Shown here piece by piece: positions 1 through 12,165 of a DNA stretch of 54,494 bases. Position 1 is the stretch's first letter. Each line of letters begins with the position of its first letter. The stretch is from Janthinobacterium sp. (GTDB lineage Bacteria > Pseudomonadota > Gammaproteobacteria > Burkholderiales > Burkholderiaceae_D): positions 1 to 54,494 of the forward strand of contig JANXSQ010000011.1 of assembly GCA_025356595.1 (NCBI GenBank), in the 5' to 3' direction. The notes under the pieces were generated by a model. The model saw only the letters and a list, made by a program, of their open reading frames with translations. It had not been told where the DNA came from and did not search any database. Made by a program: the position numbers and the translations under genes.

Positions 1-464
1 TGGCCGACCAGCTTCGTGCCGCGCTCGACTTTTTCGGCCGAATCGTCGATCAGCAATTTGATTTCCTTGGCCGCGCCGGCGCTGCGCTGCGCCAGGTTGC
101 GCACTTCCGAGGCGACGACCGCGAAACCGCGTCCTTGTTCGCCGGCACGGGCCGCTTCGACTGCCGCGTTCAGCGCCAGGATGTTGGTCTGGAAGGCGAT
201 GCCATCGATGACGCCGATGATGTCGACAATCTTGTTGGCCGAGGTATTGATCGAGCCCATCGTTTCCACCACTTGCGAGACCACATCGCCACCCTTGCGG
301 GCCACGTCGGAAGCGCTGGCGGCCAGTTGGTTCGCTTCACGGGCATTGTCGGCGTTCTGTTTCACGGTCGAGGTCAGCTCTTCCATCGCCGAGGCGGTTT
401 TTTCCAGCGAGCTCGCTTGCATTTCGGTACGCGACGACAGGTCGATGTTGCCGGCGGCGATTTC
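1..464 (-). repeat. Second copy of the 525-bp MCP signalling-domain repeat (partial)
   Basis: This is the downstream copy in gene sense. It aligns with 465-989 at an exact offset of 525 bp (175 codons), so the frame is kept. Positions 1-119 are identical to 526-644. Beyond that there are scattered, mostly synonymous differences, so the copies have begun to diverge. The copy should extend about 61 bp beyond the window start. Confidence 0.9.
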
Positions 465-1841
465 ACTCATGATGTCGGTGACGCGGCGCACGCTGGCGAC
501 CACCTCGCCCATCGTCACGCCGGCCTGGCCGACCAGCTTCGTGCCGCGCTCGACTTTTTCGGCCGAATCGTCGATCAGCAATTTGATTTCCTTGGCCGCG
601 CCGGCGCTGCGCTGCGCCAGGTTGCGCACTTCCGAGGCGACGACGGCGAAGCCGCGGCCCTGCTCGCCGGCCCGGGCCGCTTCGACGGCCGCGTTCAGCG
701 CCAGGATATTGGTCTGGAAGGCGATGCTGTCGATGACGCCGATGATGTCGACGATCTTCTTGGCCGACTCGTTGATCGAACTCATGGTGTCGACCACCTG
801 CGAGACCACCGAACCGCCCTTCAGCGCCACGTCGGACGCGGTGGCGGCCAGTTGGTTGGCCTCGCGGGCGTTGTCGGCGTTCTGCTTGACCGTCGAGGTC
901 AGCTCTTCCATCGCCGAGGCGGTTTTTTCCAGCGCGCTGGCCTGCATTTCGGTGCGCGAGGACAGATCCAGATTGCCGGCGGCGATTTCGCGCGAGGCCG
1001 TGCCTATGGTTTCCGTGCCGACCCGCACCTGGCCGACGATGCCCACCAGGCTGTCGCGCATTTCCTTCATCTCCGCCAGCAGGCTGACGTCGTCGCCGGC
1101 GTCGGTGTCGATGGCGATGGCCAGGTCGCCCTTGGCGATGCTGCCGGCGATGCGCGCCGTGTAGTCGGGTTCGCCGCCCAATTGCTTGAGCAGGCTGCGG
1201 CTGATCACGAAGGCCGCCGCGACGCCCAGCGCCACCGCCAGCACGCCCAGCAATATCATGAAGCCGCGCGCGTTGTCGAAGGCGGTGCGGGCGTCGGCCT
1301 GCACCTGAGCGTTGAGCTTATCCTCGACCACCGCCAGTTGTTCCAGCGCCTCCATCCATTTCTTTTGCACGGGACGGATTTCCTTGATCATCACCTTGGT
1401 CGCCTCTTCGGCCTTGTCGGCCAACCACAGCTCGGACGCCTTGGCGATGGCCGGCATGGCCGCCGCCTGGTGTTCGCGGATCGCCGCCAGCAGCGCCGTC
1501 TCTTCGCCCGTCGCTTCCAGCGCGAACTGCGCCGCCAGCTTCTTCTGGTCCTCGTCGTAGCGCGCCGTCTGCGCCTTGATGCGGGCCATTTCCGGTTCCA
1601 TGTCGCCGGCGTCCGTCATCAGGGTCAGGATGCGCAGCGAGGTGATGCGGTCGCTGACGTTGCCGCGCATATCGATCACCAGGCGCGTCGCGACATTGTT
1701 CACGTTCACCACATGGTCGAGCCGGTCCTGGATCTGCGCCATGCGCGCGATGCCGACCACGGTCACCGCCACCAGCAAGACCAACACCAGCGCGAACCCG
1801 AGACCCAGGCGGGTACCAACCTTCATTTTTGTTAAATTCAT
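1..1841 (-). CDS. Methyl-accepting chemotaxis protein with duplicated signalling domain (3' end outside window)
   Basis: Transmembrane chemoreceptor that passes ligand signals to CheA/CheW. The reading frame starts at the ATG at 1841 (MNLTKMKVGTRLGLGF) and is open to the window edge (about 613 codons seen). Residues about 11-32 form TM1, 33-190 a helical periplasmic domain resembling the four-helix-bundle MCP sensor, about 192-214 TM2, then a HAMP-like segment. From about residue 284 comes the cytoplasmic domain with the conserved hairpin tip (AFQTNILALNAAVEAARAGE). About 175 residues later, instead of the usual post-tip segment, the domain starts again (IAAGNIDLSSRTEMQAS) and a second complete tip follows. 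Ordinary family members have one tip, so this is an internal in-frame duplication. No convincing flagellar sigma-28 promoter was found upstream. The C-terminus cannot be seen. Confidence 0.93.
   Translation of the reverse strand, partial: MNLTKMKVGTRLGLGFALVLVLLVAVTVVGIARMAQIQDRLDHVVNVNNVATRLVIDMRGNVSDRITSLRILTLMTDAGDMEPEMARIKAQTARYDEDQKKLAAQFALEATGEETALLAAIREHQAAAMPAIAKASELWLADKAEEATKVMIKEIRPVQKKWMEALEQLAVVEDKLNAQVQADARTAFDNARGFMILLGVLAVALGVAAAFVISRSLLKQLGGEPDYTARIAGSIAKGDLAIAIDTDAGDDVSLLAEMKEMRDSLVGIVGQVRVGTETIGTASREIAAGNLDLSSRTEMQASALEKTASAMEELTSTVKQNADNAREANQLAATASDVALKGGSVVSQVVDTMSSINESAKKIVDIIGVIDSIAFQTNILALNAAVEAARAGEQGRGFAVVASEVRNLAQRSAGAAKEIKLLIDDSAEKVERGTKLVGQAGVTMGEVVASVRRVTDIMSEIAAGNIDLSSRTEMQASSLEKTASAMEELTSTVKQNADNAREANQLAASASDVARKGGDVVSQVVETMGSINTSANKIVDIIGVIDGIAFQTNILALNAAVEAARAGEQGRGFAVVASEVRNLAQRSAGAAKEIKLLIDDSAEKVERGTKLVG
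465..989 (-). repeat. First copy of the 525-bp MCP signalling-domain repeat
   Basis: This is the upstream copy in gene sense. It encodes from IAAGNLDLSSRTEMQAS through the hairpin tip to VASVRRVTDIMSE. The join to the second copy falls where IAAGN and the normal IAAASQEQ-type segment of such receptors resemble each other, which suggests unequal recombination between two similar short sequences. Confidence 0.88.
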
Positions 1842-2235
1842 TTCGGCTCTTCGTAAGTGACACTGTGGATAAGAGTTGCCCGGCGTGCTGCAGTCATACA
1901 AGACGAAGGCCGCGCCGAACCGGCTTCGCCGCGCGTGACTACCACGCGTGGGATGCCGGCCAGACGCAGCCTGGTGGATGTATTCGGTGAAAATCGCAGC
2001 CCTGGAATAAGTGACTGCGCATGCAAAATATTCACGAAAATCTCCCTTTTTAAAGCGCCGACGGCGCTGTATCAAAAAGAAATATTGTGAATATGATTTG
2101 CCGTTATTGAATTATAGATGCAAGTTTTGCCTTAAAGCAAGCATAAACAATATTGACAATACGCATATTAACTTTCTGTTGGGAAAGCACACAATCGCCG
2201 ATGCTTGCACGGGGAAAAGCCGGAATGGCGGGGAT
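1842..2235. other. Intergenic region between the chemoreceptor and dusA
   Basis: About 390 bp without a supportable gene, more AT-rich than its surroundings at 2000-2200. It contains a small perfect inverted repeat (AGCGCC, 3-nt loop, GGCGCT) near 2054-2068. It presumably carries the chemoreceptor promoter, but no clear -35/-10 or sigma-28 site was recognised. Confidence 0.5.
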
Positions 2236-3273
2236 TTATGCGTAGGGGGCAAGGCGCGCGGCCGCCTCCAGCAAGAGGTTGGCGTCGCCGGCGGCGAGTT
2301 TTTTCGCGTCCGACATGGTCTGGCGGAAGGCGCGCGCCCCGGCCAGGCCCTGCATCAGGCCCAGCATGTGGCGCGTGATGCTGTTCAGCTTCAGGCCGCG
2401 CCCGCCATCCTTGGCCAGTTGCGCCTGGATGTAGGGGATCATCGCCGCCAGCACTTCCTCGCGCGACTTCACCGGCGCCGTGTCGCCGTAGTAGCGCTGG
2501 TCGAACTGCGCCATCGAATACGGATTGTGGTAAGCCTCGCGGCCCAGCATCACGCCGTCGACGTGGCGCAGGTGCAGGTCGATCTCGTCCTGGGTCTTGA
2601 TGGCGCCGTTGATAATGAATTCGAAGTCGGGGAAATCGCGCTTCAACTGGTAGGCGAAGTCGTACTTGAGGGGCGGGATCTCGCGGTTTTCCTTCGGGCT
2701 CAGGCCCTTCAGGATGGCGTTGCGCGCGTGCACGATGAAGGTCGAGCAACCGGCCGCCGCCACCGTGCCGACGAAATCGCGCACGAAGTCGTAGGATTCG
2801 AATTGGTCGATGCCGATGCGGTGCTTGACGGTGACGGCTATCGTCACCACGTCGCGCATGGCCTTGACGCAGTCGGCCACCAGTTGCGGCTCGGCCATCA
2901 GGCAGGCGCCGAACGCGCCCTTCTGCACCCGCTCGGACGGGCAGCCGCAGTTCAGGTTGATCTCGTCGTAGCCCCACTGCTGGCCCAGCTTGGCGGCGGT
3001 GGCCAGGTCGGTCGGATCGCTGCCGCCCAGTTGCAGGGCGACGGGATGCTCCTCGTCGTTGAACTGCAGGTGGCGCGCCACGTCGCCGTAGACCAGGGCG
3101 CCGGTGGTCACCATCTCGGTGTAGAGCCAGGTGTGGCGGGTGATCTGGCGGTGGAAGAGACGGCAATGGCGGTCGGTCCAATCCATCATCGGGGCGACGG
3201 AGAGGCGGCGGGAAGGCAGGGTTCGGACGGTCACAAGACACTCGCTACAAGAAAAGGGAGACGGAAACGTCAA
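2236..3273 (-). CDS. dusA: tRNA-dihydrouridine(20/20a) synthase DusA
   Basis: FMN-dependent enzyme that reduces uridine to dihydrouridine in the D-loop of tRNA. It is a TIM-barrel protein with the N-terminal SVAPMMDWTDRHCR flavin-binding motif. The catalytic-loop motif NLNCGCPSERVQ (Cys111 before Pro-Ser in the 345-residue version) and the KHRIGID segment are typical of the DusA subgroup rather than DusB or DusC. It is full length for the family. The start is uncertain: the ATG at 3273 gives an extra 13 residues, while a GTG at 3234 (VTVRTLPSRRLSVAPMM) would give a more usual N-terminus. It lies downstream of typA in the same direction, about 85 bp away, with a GC-rich hairpin between them. 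Confidence 0.95.
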   Translation of the reverse strand: MTFPSPFSCSECLVTVRTLPSRRLSVAPMMDWTDRHCRLFHRQITRHTWLYTEMVTTGALVYGDVARHLQFNDEEHPVALQLGGSDPTDLATAAKLGQQWGYDEINLNCGCPSERVQKGAFGACLMAEPQLVADCVKAMRDVVTIAVTVKHRIGIDQFESYDFVRDFVGTVAAAGCSTFIVHARNAILKGLSPKENREIPPLKYDFAYQLKRDFPDFEFIINGAIKTQDEIDLHLRHVDGVMLGREAYHNPYSMAQFDQRYYGDTAPVKSREEVLAAMIPYIQAQLAKDGGRGLKLNSITRHMLGLMQGLAGARAFRQTMSDAKKLAAGDANLLLEAAARLAPYA

Positions 3274-3324
3274 ACCCGCTGCCCCGCATCACCTGGACAG
3301 GCTTTGCGGAAACAGCGGGCTGAT

Positions 3325-3344
3325 TCCCGGGGCGGGCCCCGGGA
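3325..3344 (-). terminator. GC-rich hairpin downstream of typA
   Basis: Perfect 8-bp inverted repeat TCCCGGGG / CCCCGGGA with a CGGG loop in the typA-dusA gap. There is no T-run after it in either direction, so it may be a weak terminator or a transcript-end stabiliser rather than a classical intrinsic terminator. Confidence 0.35.
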
Positions 3345-3359
3345 CGGCATGCGGAGGGA

Positions 3360-5192
<1,833 letters not shown>

Positions 5193-5382
5193 GGTCGTAG
5201 TATTTACAGAAAAACTGCGGGGTGCGTACGGAGATGTACGAGGTATCTGAATGCTTGCCTGATTCCGGAACCGCGTAGTATAGCATGACGCGCCGCAAGT
5301 CTCTTTGAACTTTCAAGAATTGCGCGCGACGAGTCACACACGGCCGGCCCAGCCTAGGCACGACGTTTTCAATCAACAACAT

Positions 5383-5444
5383 CGGGCCAGGGTGCGCAGG
5401 GGACGGTTTTTCCGCTCAAAACCGTCCGCTAGGCCCCTGGTCCG
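5383..5444. other. Two-tier long hairpin between truB and typA
   Basis: The inner stem is a perfect 10-bp repeat (5401-5410 GGACGGTTTT with 5418-5427 AAAACCGTCC, 7-nt loop). An outer 10-bp stem is formed by 5383-5392 (CGGGCCAGGG) and 5435-5444 (CCCTGGTCCG), fully pairable in plus-strand RNA with one G-U and with one A-C mismatch in minus-strand RNA. No T-run follows, so it is not a standard terminator. It begins just after the truB stop and may insulate or stabilise the truB transcript end. Confidence 0.6.
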
Positions 5445-5455
5445 GGGTAAAACCA

Positions 5456-6379
5456 TTATTGGTGGGCCGTGGCGATCAGCCGTTCCGGCGCCAACACGCC
5501 GTATTCTTGCATGGTGCCGGTGCCGAGCAGGCGCTCGCCGTGATACACGCGCACCCGTCCCAGTTCGGCCGGAATGGCGACCTCTTCCTTGCCTAGGGCG
5601 ATGCGCTGCCCCTGCAGGAAGCGCTTCGCCAGTTCCTCCGTCAAGGCCAGGACGGGAAAGCTGGTCAGCAGCGCGTCGACCGGCGCCAGCAGGCCGTGCG
5701 GCGCCGGGTGGGCCACCAGCGCCTCCAGCGTGACGACGTGCTCCAGCGTCAGCGCGCCGACCTGGGTGCGCCGCAAGGCGTTCAGGTGGCCGCCGCAGCC
5801 GAGGGCGTTGCCGATCTCTTCGCCCAGCACGCGGATATAGGTACCCTTGCTGCACATCACCGAGAGGGTCAGGAAAGGCGCCTCGTAGCTGAGGAATTCG
5901 AGTTTGTGGATGGTCACCGGGCGCGCTTCGCGCTCCAGCGTGATGCCGGCGCGCGCGTATTCGTACAGGGGCTTGCCGTCGCGCTTCAGGGCCGAATACA
6001 TCGGCGGCGTCTGCAGGATGGGGCCGCGGAACTGCTCCAGCACGGCTTCGATCTGCGCCTGCGTCACGTCCACCGGGCGCTCGAGGATGACGGCGCCTTC
6101 GGTGTCGCCCGTGTCGGTGTTCTGCCCCAGGTGGACGCGGGTTTCGTAGGTCTTGTCCGCCTCCAGCAAGTCTTGCGAGAACTTGGTCGCCTCGCCGAAG
6201 CACAGCGGCAACAAGCCGGTGGCGAACGGGTCGAGCGTGCCGGTGTGGCCGGCCTTCTTGGCGTTGAGCACGCGCTTGGCCTTGATCAGCGCGTCGTTGC
6301 TGGAGAAGCCGACCGGCTTGTCGAGCAGGAGCACGCCGTCGACCAGGTCGCGCACGCGTTTCGGGGTGTGGGGTTTCAT
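5456..6379 (-). CDS. truB: tRNA pseudouridine(55) synthase TruB
   Basis: Makes pseudouridine 55 in the T-loop of tRNAs. The sequence has the TruB core: LLLDKPVGFSSN near residues 17-28 and the catalytic-loop motif GHTGTLDPFATGLLP with catalytic Asp50. It continues into KTYETRVHLGQNTDTGD and a C-terminal PUA-like region ending near the stop. About 307 residues is the normal length. The ATG at 6379 (MKPHTPKRVRD) is preferred; an in-frame TTG at 6388 would add three residues. It starts 13 bp after the rbfA stop, so it is almost certainly cotranscribed with rbfA, infB, nusA and rimP. Confidence 0.97.
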   Translation of the reverse strand: MKPHTPKRVRDLVDGVLLLDKPVGFSSNDALIKAKRVLNAKKAGHTGTLDPFATGLLPLCFGEATKFSQDLLEADKTYETRVHLGQNTDTGDTEGAVILERPVDVTQAQIEAVLEQFRGPILQTPPMYSALKRDGKPLYEYARAGITLEREARPVTIHKLEFLSYEAPFLTLSVMCSKGTYIRVLGEEIGNALGCGGHLNALRRTQVGALTLEHVVTLEALVAHPAPHGLLAPVDALLTSFPVLALTEELAKRFLQGQRIALGKEEVAIPAELGRVRVYHGERLLGTGTMQEYGVLAPERLIATAHQ

Positions 6380-6392
6380 GGCGCGCAAGGGA

Positions 6393-6830
6393 TTACTCGG
6401 CGTCCGTTTCCGAATCGGCTTCCTTGGCCTGCTCCGGCTTGACGTCCGGTTCGGCGTCGGCGGCGCGCACCGAATTGGCCTTGTCGATCAGCAGGGACAT
6501 TTCCATGCCGCGCGAGCTCGACGAATCGTAGACGAAGTGCAGGGCCGGCAGCGTGTGGATGTGCAGGCGCTTGCCCAGCTGGCCGCGGATGAAGCCGGCC
6601 GCGGCGGTCAGGCCTTCGACGGTGTTCTTGATGGCTTCCTTGCTGTCTTTCAACATCGTGAAAAACACCTTGGCGTGCGCGTAATCGAGGGTGATCTGCA
6701 CCTCGGTGACGGTGATCATGCCGACGCGCGGATCTTTCAACTCGTAGGTGAGGATTTCGGCCAGGTCGCGCTGGATCTGGTCGGCCACGCGCAAGCCGCG
6801 GGCTGGCATGGTTTTGCTATGTTTGGCCAT
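6393..6830 (-). CDS. rbfA: 30S ribosome-binding factor RbfA
   Basis: Late 30S maturation factor with a single KH-like domain that binds near the 5' end of 16S rRNA. It is 145 residues, slightly longer than average because of an acidic tail (about the last 20 residues, rich in Glu, Asp and Ala). The core shows [24 protein letters not shown], then [20 protein letters not shown] and [18 protein letters not shown], all hallmark RbfA segments. The start is the ATG at 6830. It lies between infB (114 bp upstream, with a hairpin in the gap) and truB (13 bp downstream), the conserved order of this operon. Confidence 0.97.
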   Translation of the reverse strand: MAKHSKTMPARGLRVADQIQRDLAEILTYELKDPRVGMITVTEVQITLDYAHAKVFFTMLKDSKEAIKNTVEGLTAAAGFIRGQLGKRLHIHTLPALHFVYDSSSSRGMEMSLLIDKANSVRAADAEPDVKPEQAKEADSETDAE

Positions 6831-6909
6831 AATAATGACTGCTTCCTAAGTGCCGCAGGGCGCATTCGCTGTCCGGGGTTGCCGTGCAGCTCGTGCGCCC
6901 TACGTGTTT

Positions 6910-6933
6910 GCGCGGACAAGAATATGTCCGCGC
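6910..6933 (-). other. Intercistronic hairpin between infB and rbfA
   Basis: Perfect 9-bp stem GCGCGGACA / TGTCCGCGC with a 6-nt loop, 12 bp after the infB stop. It has no T-run. It could be a processing or stabilising element within the polycistronic mRNA that sets infB expression apart from rbfA and truB. Confidence 0.55.
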
Positions 6934-6944
6934 CAATCGTGCTA

Positions 6945-9800
6945 TTACAGAGTCCGGGCGATTTCCTGGACTTCGAACACTTCCAGCACGTCGCCGATTT
7001 CGATGTCGTTGTAGCCCTTGAGCGACAGACCGCATTCGAAGCCGGAACGCACTTCCTTGGCGTCGTCCTTGAAGCGCTTCAGCGATTCGATCTCGCCGGT
7101 CCAGGTGACGATGTTGTTGCGCAACAAACGTACCGAGGAACCGCGCTTGACGACGCCGTCCGTGACCAGGCAACCGGCGATCGCGCCCACTTTCGAGACC
7201 AGGATGACCTGGCGGATCTCGACCGCGCCGATGACGCTTTCGCGCTTCTCAGGCGACAACATACCCGACAAGGCGGAACGAATTTCGTCGATCGCGTCGT
7301 AGATGATGTTGTAGTAGCGGATGTCGACGCCGTTCGACTCGGCCAGCTTGCGCGCCTGGGCGTCGGCACGGGCGTTGAAGCCGATGATGACCGCTTTCGA
7401 GGCCACCGCCAAGTTGACGTCCGATTCCGTGATACCACCGACGGCCGCGTGCACCACCTGGACCCGCACTTCCGAGGTCGACAGTTTTTGCAGCGACTGC
7501 ACCAGCGCTTCTTGCGAACCCTGCACGTCGGTCTTGATGATCAGCGGCAGATTTTTGACTTCGCCCTCGGCCATCTGGTCGAACATGTTTTCCAGTTTCG
7601 ACGCTTGCTGCTTGGCCAGTTTGACGTCGCGGAACTTACCTTGACGGAACAAACCGATTTCGCGCGCTTTGCGCTCGTCCGCCATGACAACCACTTCTTC
7701 ACCGGCGACCGGCACTTCGGTCAGACCCTGGATCTCGACCGGGATCGATGGGCCGGCTTCGGCGATGCTCTTGCCGTTTTCGTCCAGCATGGCGCGCACG
7801 CGGCCATACGAGGAACCGGCCAGCACGACGTCGCCGCGCTTCAGGGTACCGGACTGCACCAGGATCGTCGCGACCGGGCCCTTGCCCTTGTCCAGACGGG
7901 CTTCGACCACCAGGCCGCGGGCCGGAGCGTCGATCGGCGCGGTCAGTTCCAGCACCTCCGCCTGCAACAGCACCTGCTCGAGCAACTCGTCGATACCGGC
8001 GCCGGTTTTCGCCGACACCAGGCAGAACGGCGATTCGCCGCCGTACTCTTCCGGCACGACTTGTTCGGCAACCAGCTCCTGCTTGACGCGATCCAGGTTC
8101 GAGCCAGGCTTGTCGATCTTATTGATCGCCACCACCAGCGGCACGCCGGCCGCTTTCGCGTGGGCAATCGCTTCCTTGGTTTGCGGCATCACGCCATCGT
8201 CGGCGGCAACCACCAGAATCACGATGTCGGTTGCCTTCGCACCACGGGCACGCATCGCCGTAAAGGCTTCATGGCCAGGGGTATCCAGGAAAGTGATGGT
8301 GCCGCGCGGTGTTTCAACGTGGTACGCACCAATGTGCTGGGTAATCCCGCCCGCTTCGCCGGAGGCGACTTTGGCGCGGCGGATGTAATCGAGCAGCGAG
8401 GTCTTACCATGGTCGACGTGACCCATGACGGTGACGACGGGAGCGCGCGGCTTGGCTTCGAAGTGGGCGTGCTCGCCGATGTCGGCCAGCAGCGCTTCAG
8501 GATCGTCCAGTTCGGCGGCGAACGCCTTGTGGCCCATTTCCTCGACCAAAATCATGGCCGTTTCCTGGTCCAGCACCTGGTTGATGGTGCACATCTGGCC
8601 GAGCTTCATCAAATGCTTGATGACTTCGGAAGCCTTGACCGACATCTTGTGGGCCAGTTCGGCGACGGTGATCGTCTCCGGCACGTGGACATCCTTGATG
8701 ACGGCTTCGGTAGGAGCCTGGAAATTCGTTTCGCGGTCGTCGTGGTGCGAAGGGCGACGGCCCTTGGCACCGCCACGCCAGCCGTCGCGGCCGGAAGGGC
8801 CGCTGTTGCCGCGTGGTTTGGGACCACCGGTGGCGCCGCGTTTTTTCGCGTCGTCCGACCAGGTCGAGGAGACATTCGCCGATTTAATCGACTTCTTGTC
8901 GGCCACAACAGGCTTCTTGTCGCCCGGCTTGTCGCCCGGCTTCTTGTCGGCTGGTTTGTGCAGCGTGCCTTCCGGCGGCTTCGGCTTGACTGCGGCGACG
9001 ACGGGCACCGGCTCGGGTGCCTTGATGGCGCGCCGCGGCGCGTTCATCATGGCCTTGATCTGCGCCACTTCGTCGGCCACGGCCTTGCGGGCGCGGTCGG
9101 TCGCTTCGGCCTTGTCGGCAGCTTCTTTGGCGGCGACGGCGGCTTTTTTCTTCGCTTCTTCGGCGGCGGCGCGTTTCTTCTCGTCGGCGGCGCTATCGTC
9201 GGCGACGACGGGCGCGCCGGCGGCAACCGCGGTCGCTGCCTTGGCGGCGGCTTTCTTGGCTTCCGCTTCGGCTTCGCGTTTCGCGCTCAGTTCGGCCGCT
9301 TGCGTGGCTTTCGCTTGCGCTTCCTTCTCGGCGTCGAGCTTGGCCAGGCGTTCTTGCTTCTCGCGCAGGTCAGCTTCCTGACGGGCGATCAGCTCGACCT
9401 GGCGGCGCGCGTCTTCTTCGCGGCGCGCCACTTCGGCGGCGTCGATCACCGGGGCGGCCGGGGCGGCTGCCTCGGCGACCGGTGCCGGCGCGACCTCGTC
9501 GCGTTGCACGAAGGTGCGTACCTTCTTGACGGCGACCTGGATCGTGCGCGACTTGCCAGTGGCGTCGGCCTGCTTGATCTCGGTGGTTTCCTTGCGCGTC
9601 AGCGTGATTTTCTTTTTCTCAGTGTCAGCCACTGCGCCATGGGTGCGGCGCAGATGATCCAAAAGCTTGTCCTTATCATCTTTCGACAATGGATCTGACG
9701 TCGAACTTTTTTCGACGCCGGCAGAACGCAGCTGCGTCAGCAGCAAATCTGCAGGCATCTTCAGTTCGGTGGCAAATTGGGCTACGTTGTTACTCGCCAT
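6945..9800 (-). CDS. infB: Translation initiation factor IF-2
   Basis: GTPase that delivers fMet-tRNA to the 30S subunit and promotes subunit joining. It is 951 residues, in the range of long-form bacterial IF-2. Residues 1-50 ([21 protein letters not shown]) are the IF2_N domain. About residues 60-330 form a long Ala/Lys/Glu-rich, probably helical and disordered linker, followed by a second IF2_N-like segment ([14 protein letters not shown]). The G domain starts near residue 455 with [19 protein letters not shown], then [15 protein letters not shown] and NKIDKPGSN. Domains II-IV end in [23 protein letters not shown]. It lies 46 bp after nusA. An internal start giving a short isoform is possible but cannot be assigned. 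Confidence 0.98.
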   Translation of the reverse strand: MASNNVAQFATELKMPADLLLTQLRSAGVEKSSTSDPLSKDDKDKLLDHLRRTHGAVADTEKKKITLTRKETTEIKQADATGKSRTIQVAVKKVRTFVQRDEVAPAPVAEAAAPAAPVIDAAEVARREEDARRQVELIARQEADLREKQERLAKLDAEKEAQAKATQAAELSAKREAEAEAKKAAAKAATAVAAGAPVVADDSAADEKKRAAAEEAKKKAAVAAKEAADKAEATDRARKAVADEVAQIKAMMNAPRRAIKAPEPVPVVAAVKPKPPEGTLHKPADKKPGDKPGDKKPVVADKKSIKSANVSSTWSDDAKKRGATGGPKPRGNSGPSGRDGWRGGAKGRRPSHHDDRETNFQAPTEAVIKDVHVPETITVAELAHKMSVKASEVIKHLMKLGQMCTINQVLDQETAMILVEEMGHKAFAAELDDPEALLADIGEHAHFEAKPRAPVVTVMGHVDHGKTSLLDYIRRAKVASGEAGGITQHIGAYHVETPRGTITFLDTPGHEAFTAMRARGAKATDIVILVVAADDGVMPQTKEAIAHAKAAGVPLVVAINKIDKPGSNLDRVKQELVAEQVVPEEYGGESPFCLVSAKTGAGIDELLEQVLLQAEVLELTAPIDAPARGLVVEARLDKGKGPVATILVQSGTLKRGDVVLAGSSYGRVRAMLDENGKSIAEAGPSIPVEIQGLTEVPVAGEEVVVMADERKAREIGLFRQGKFRDVKLAKQQASKLENMFDQMAEGEVKNLPLIIKTDVQGSQEALVQSLQKLSTSEVRVQVVHAAVGGITESDVNLAVASKAVIIGFNARADAQARKLAESNGVDIRYYNIIYDAIDEIRSALSGMLSPEKRESVIGAVEIRQVILVSKVGAIAGCLVTDGVVKRGSSVRLLRNNIVTWTGEIESLKRFKDDAKEVRSGFECGLSLKGYNDIEIGDVLEVFEVQEIARTL

Positions 9801-9846
9801 TCAGTCCTCTTTTCTATGTGTCGCGGAGATGATAAAGATACTCAAA

Positions 9847-11897
<2,051 letters not shown>

Positions 11898-11956
11898 GAA
11901 ATTCTCCAGATCAAAGCCCGTCGCGGCCTGAAAACAGACGCCACAAACGGTTCAAC

Positions 11957-11980
11957 AAAAAAAAAATGGGCATCTGCCCA
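11957..11980 (-). terminator. Intrinsic terminator inside the rimP operon leader (probable attenuator)
   Basis: In minus sense the sequence forms TGGGC, loop AGAT, GCCCA followed by ten T residues (plus-strand A-run 11957-11966). It lies between a good promoter (12056-12084) and rimP, about 60 nt before the rimP start, so transcription of the operon must read through it. A leader segment CATCTG (12000-12005 on the plus strand, read in minus sense) is exactly complementary to CAGATG spanning the terminator loop and both arms, giving a possible 6-bp antiterminator. Confidence 0.75.
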
Positions 11981-12055
11981 CCTTCTTGTATTTCCTAGCC
12001 AGATGAAAGCACTCCCCACCGAATGACCCTGTGGAGAACTTTTATTAGGCTGCAG

Positions 12056-12084
12056 ATTATAACCCCTTCTCGACCGCGCCGCAA
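12056..12084 (-). promoter_or_regulatory. Sigma-70-type promoter of the rimP-nusA-infB operon
   Basis: In minus sense: -35 TTGCGG (12079-12084), a 17-nt spacer, and a perfect -10 TATAAT (12056-12061). Transcription would start near 12049, giving a leader of about 150 nt before the TTG of rimP. Confidence 0.75.
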
Positions 12085-12133
12085 TGCCGCGCAAGCCTTC
12101 GGGTGCTCATACAACACTTATAAAGTCGGCAAT

Positions 12134-12154
12134 GGCCCGGCTTGCGGCCGGGCC
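12134..12154 (-). terminator. Hairpin downstream of rluB
   Basis: Perfect 8-bp stem GGCCCGGC / GCCGGGCC with a 5-nt loop, 11 bp after the rluB stop. The following bases are only mildly T-rich, so termination strength is uncertain. Confidence 0.5.
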
Positions 12155-12165
12155 CGGCGCGCGCC

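Noticed and set aside
1842-2100. Sigma-28 (flagellar) promoter for the chemoreceptor
   Set aside because: No TAAA-15-GCCGATAA-like pair was found in the upstream region.
6153-9698. An 1181-codon plus-strand open frame opposite truB, rbfA and infB
   Set aside because: Antisense to three conserved genes with full motifs; no ribosome-binding site or protein-like composition.
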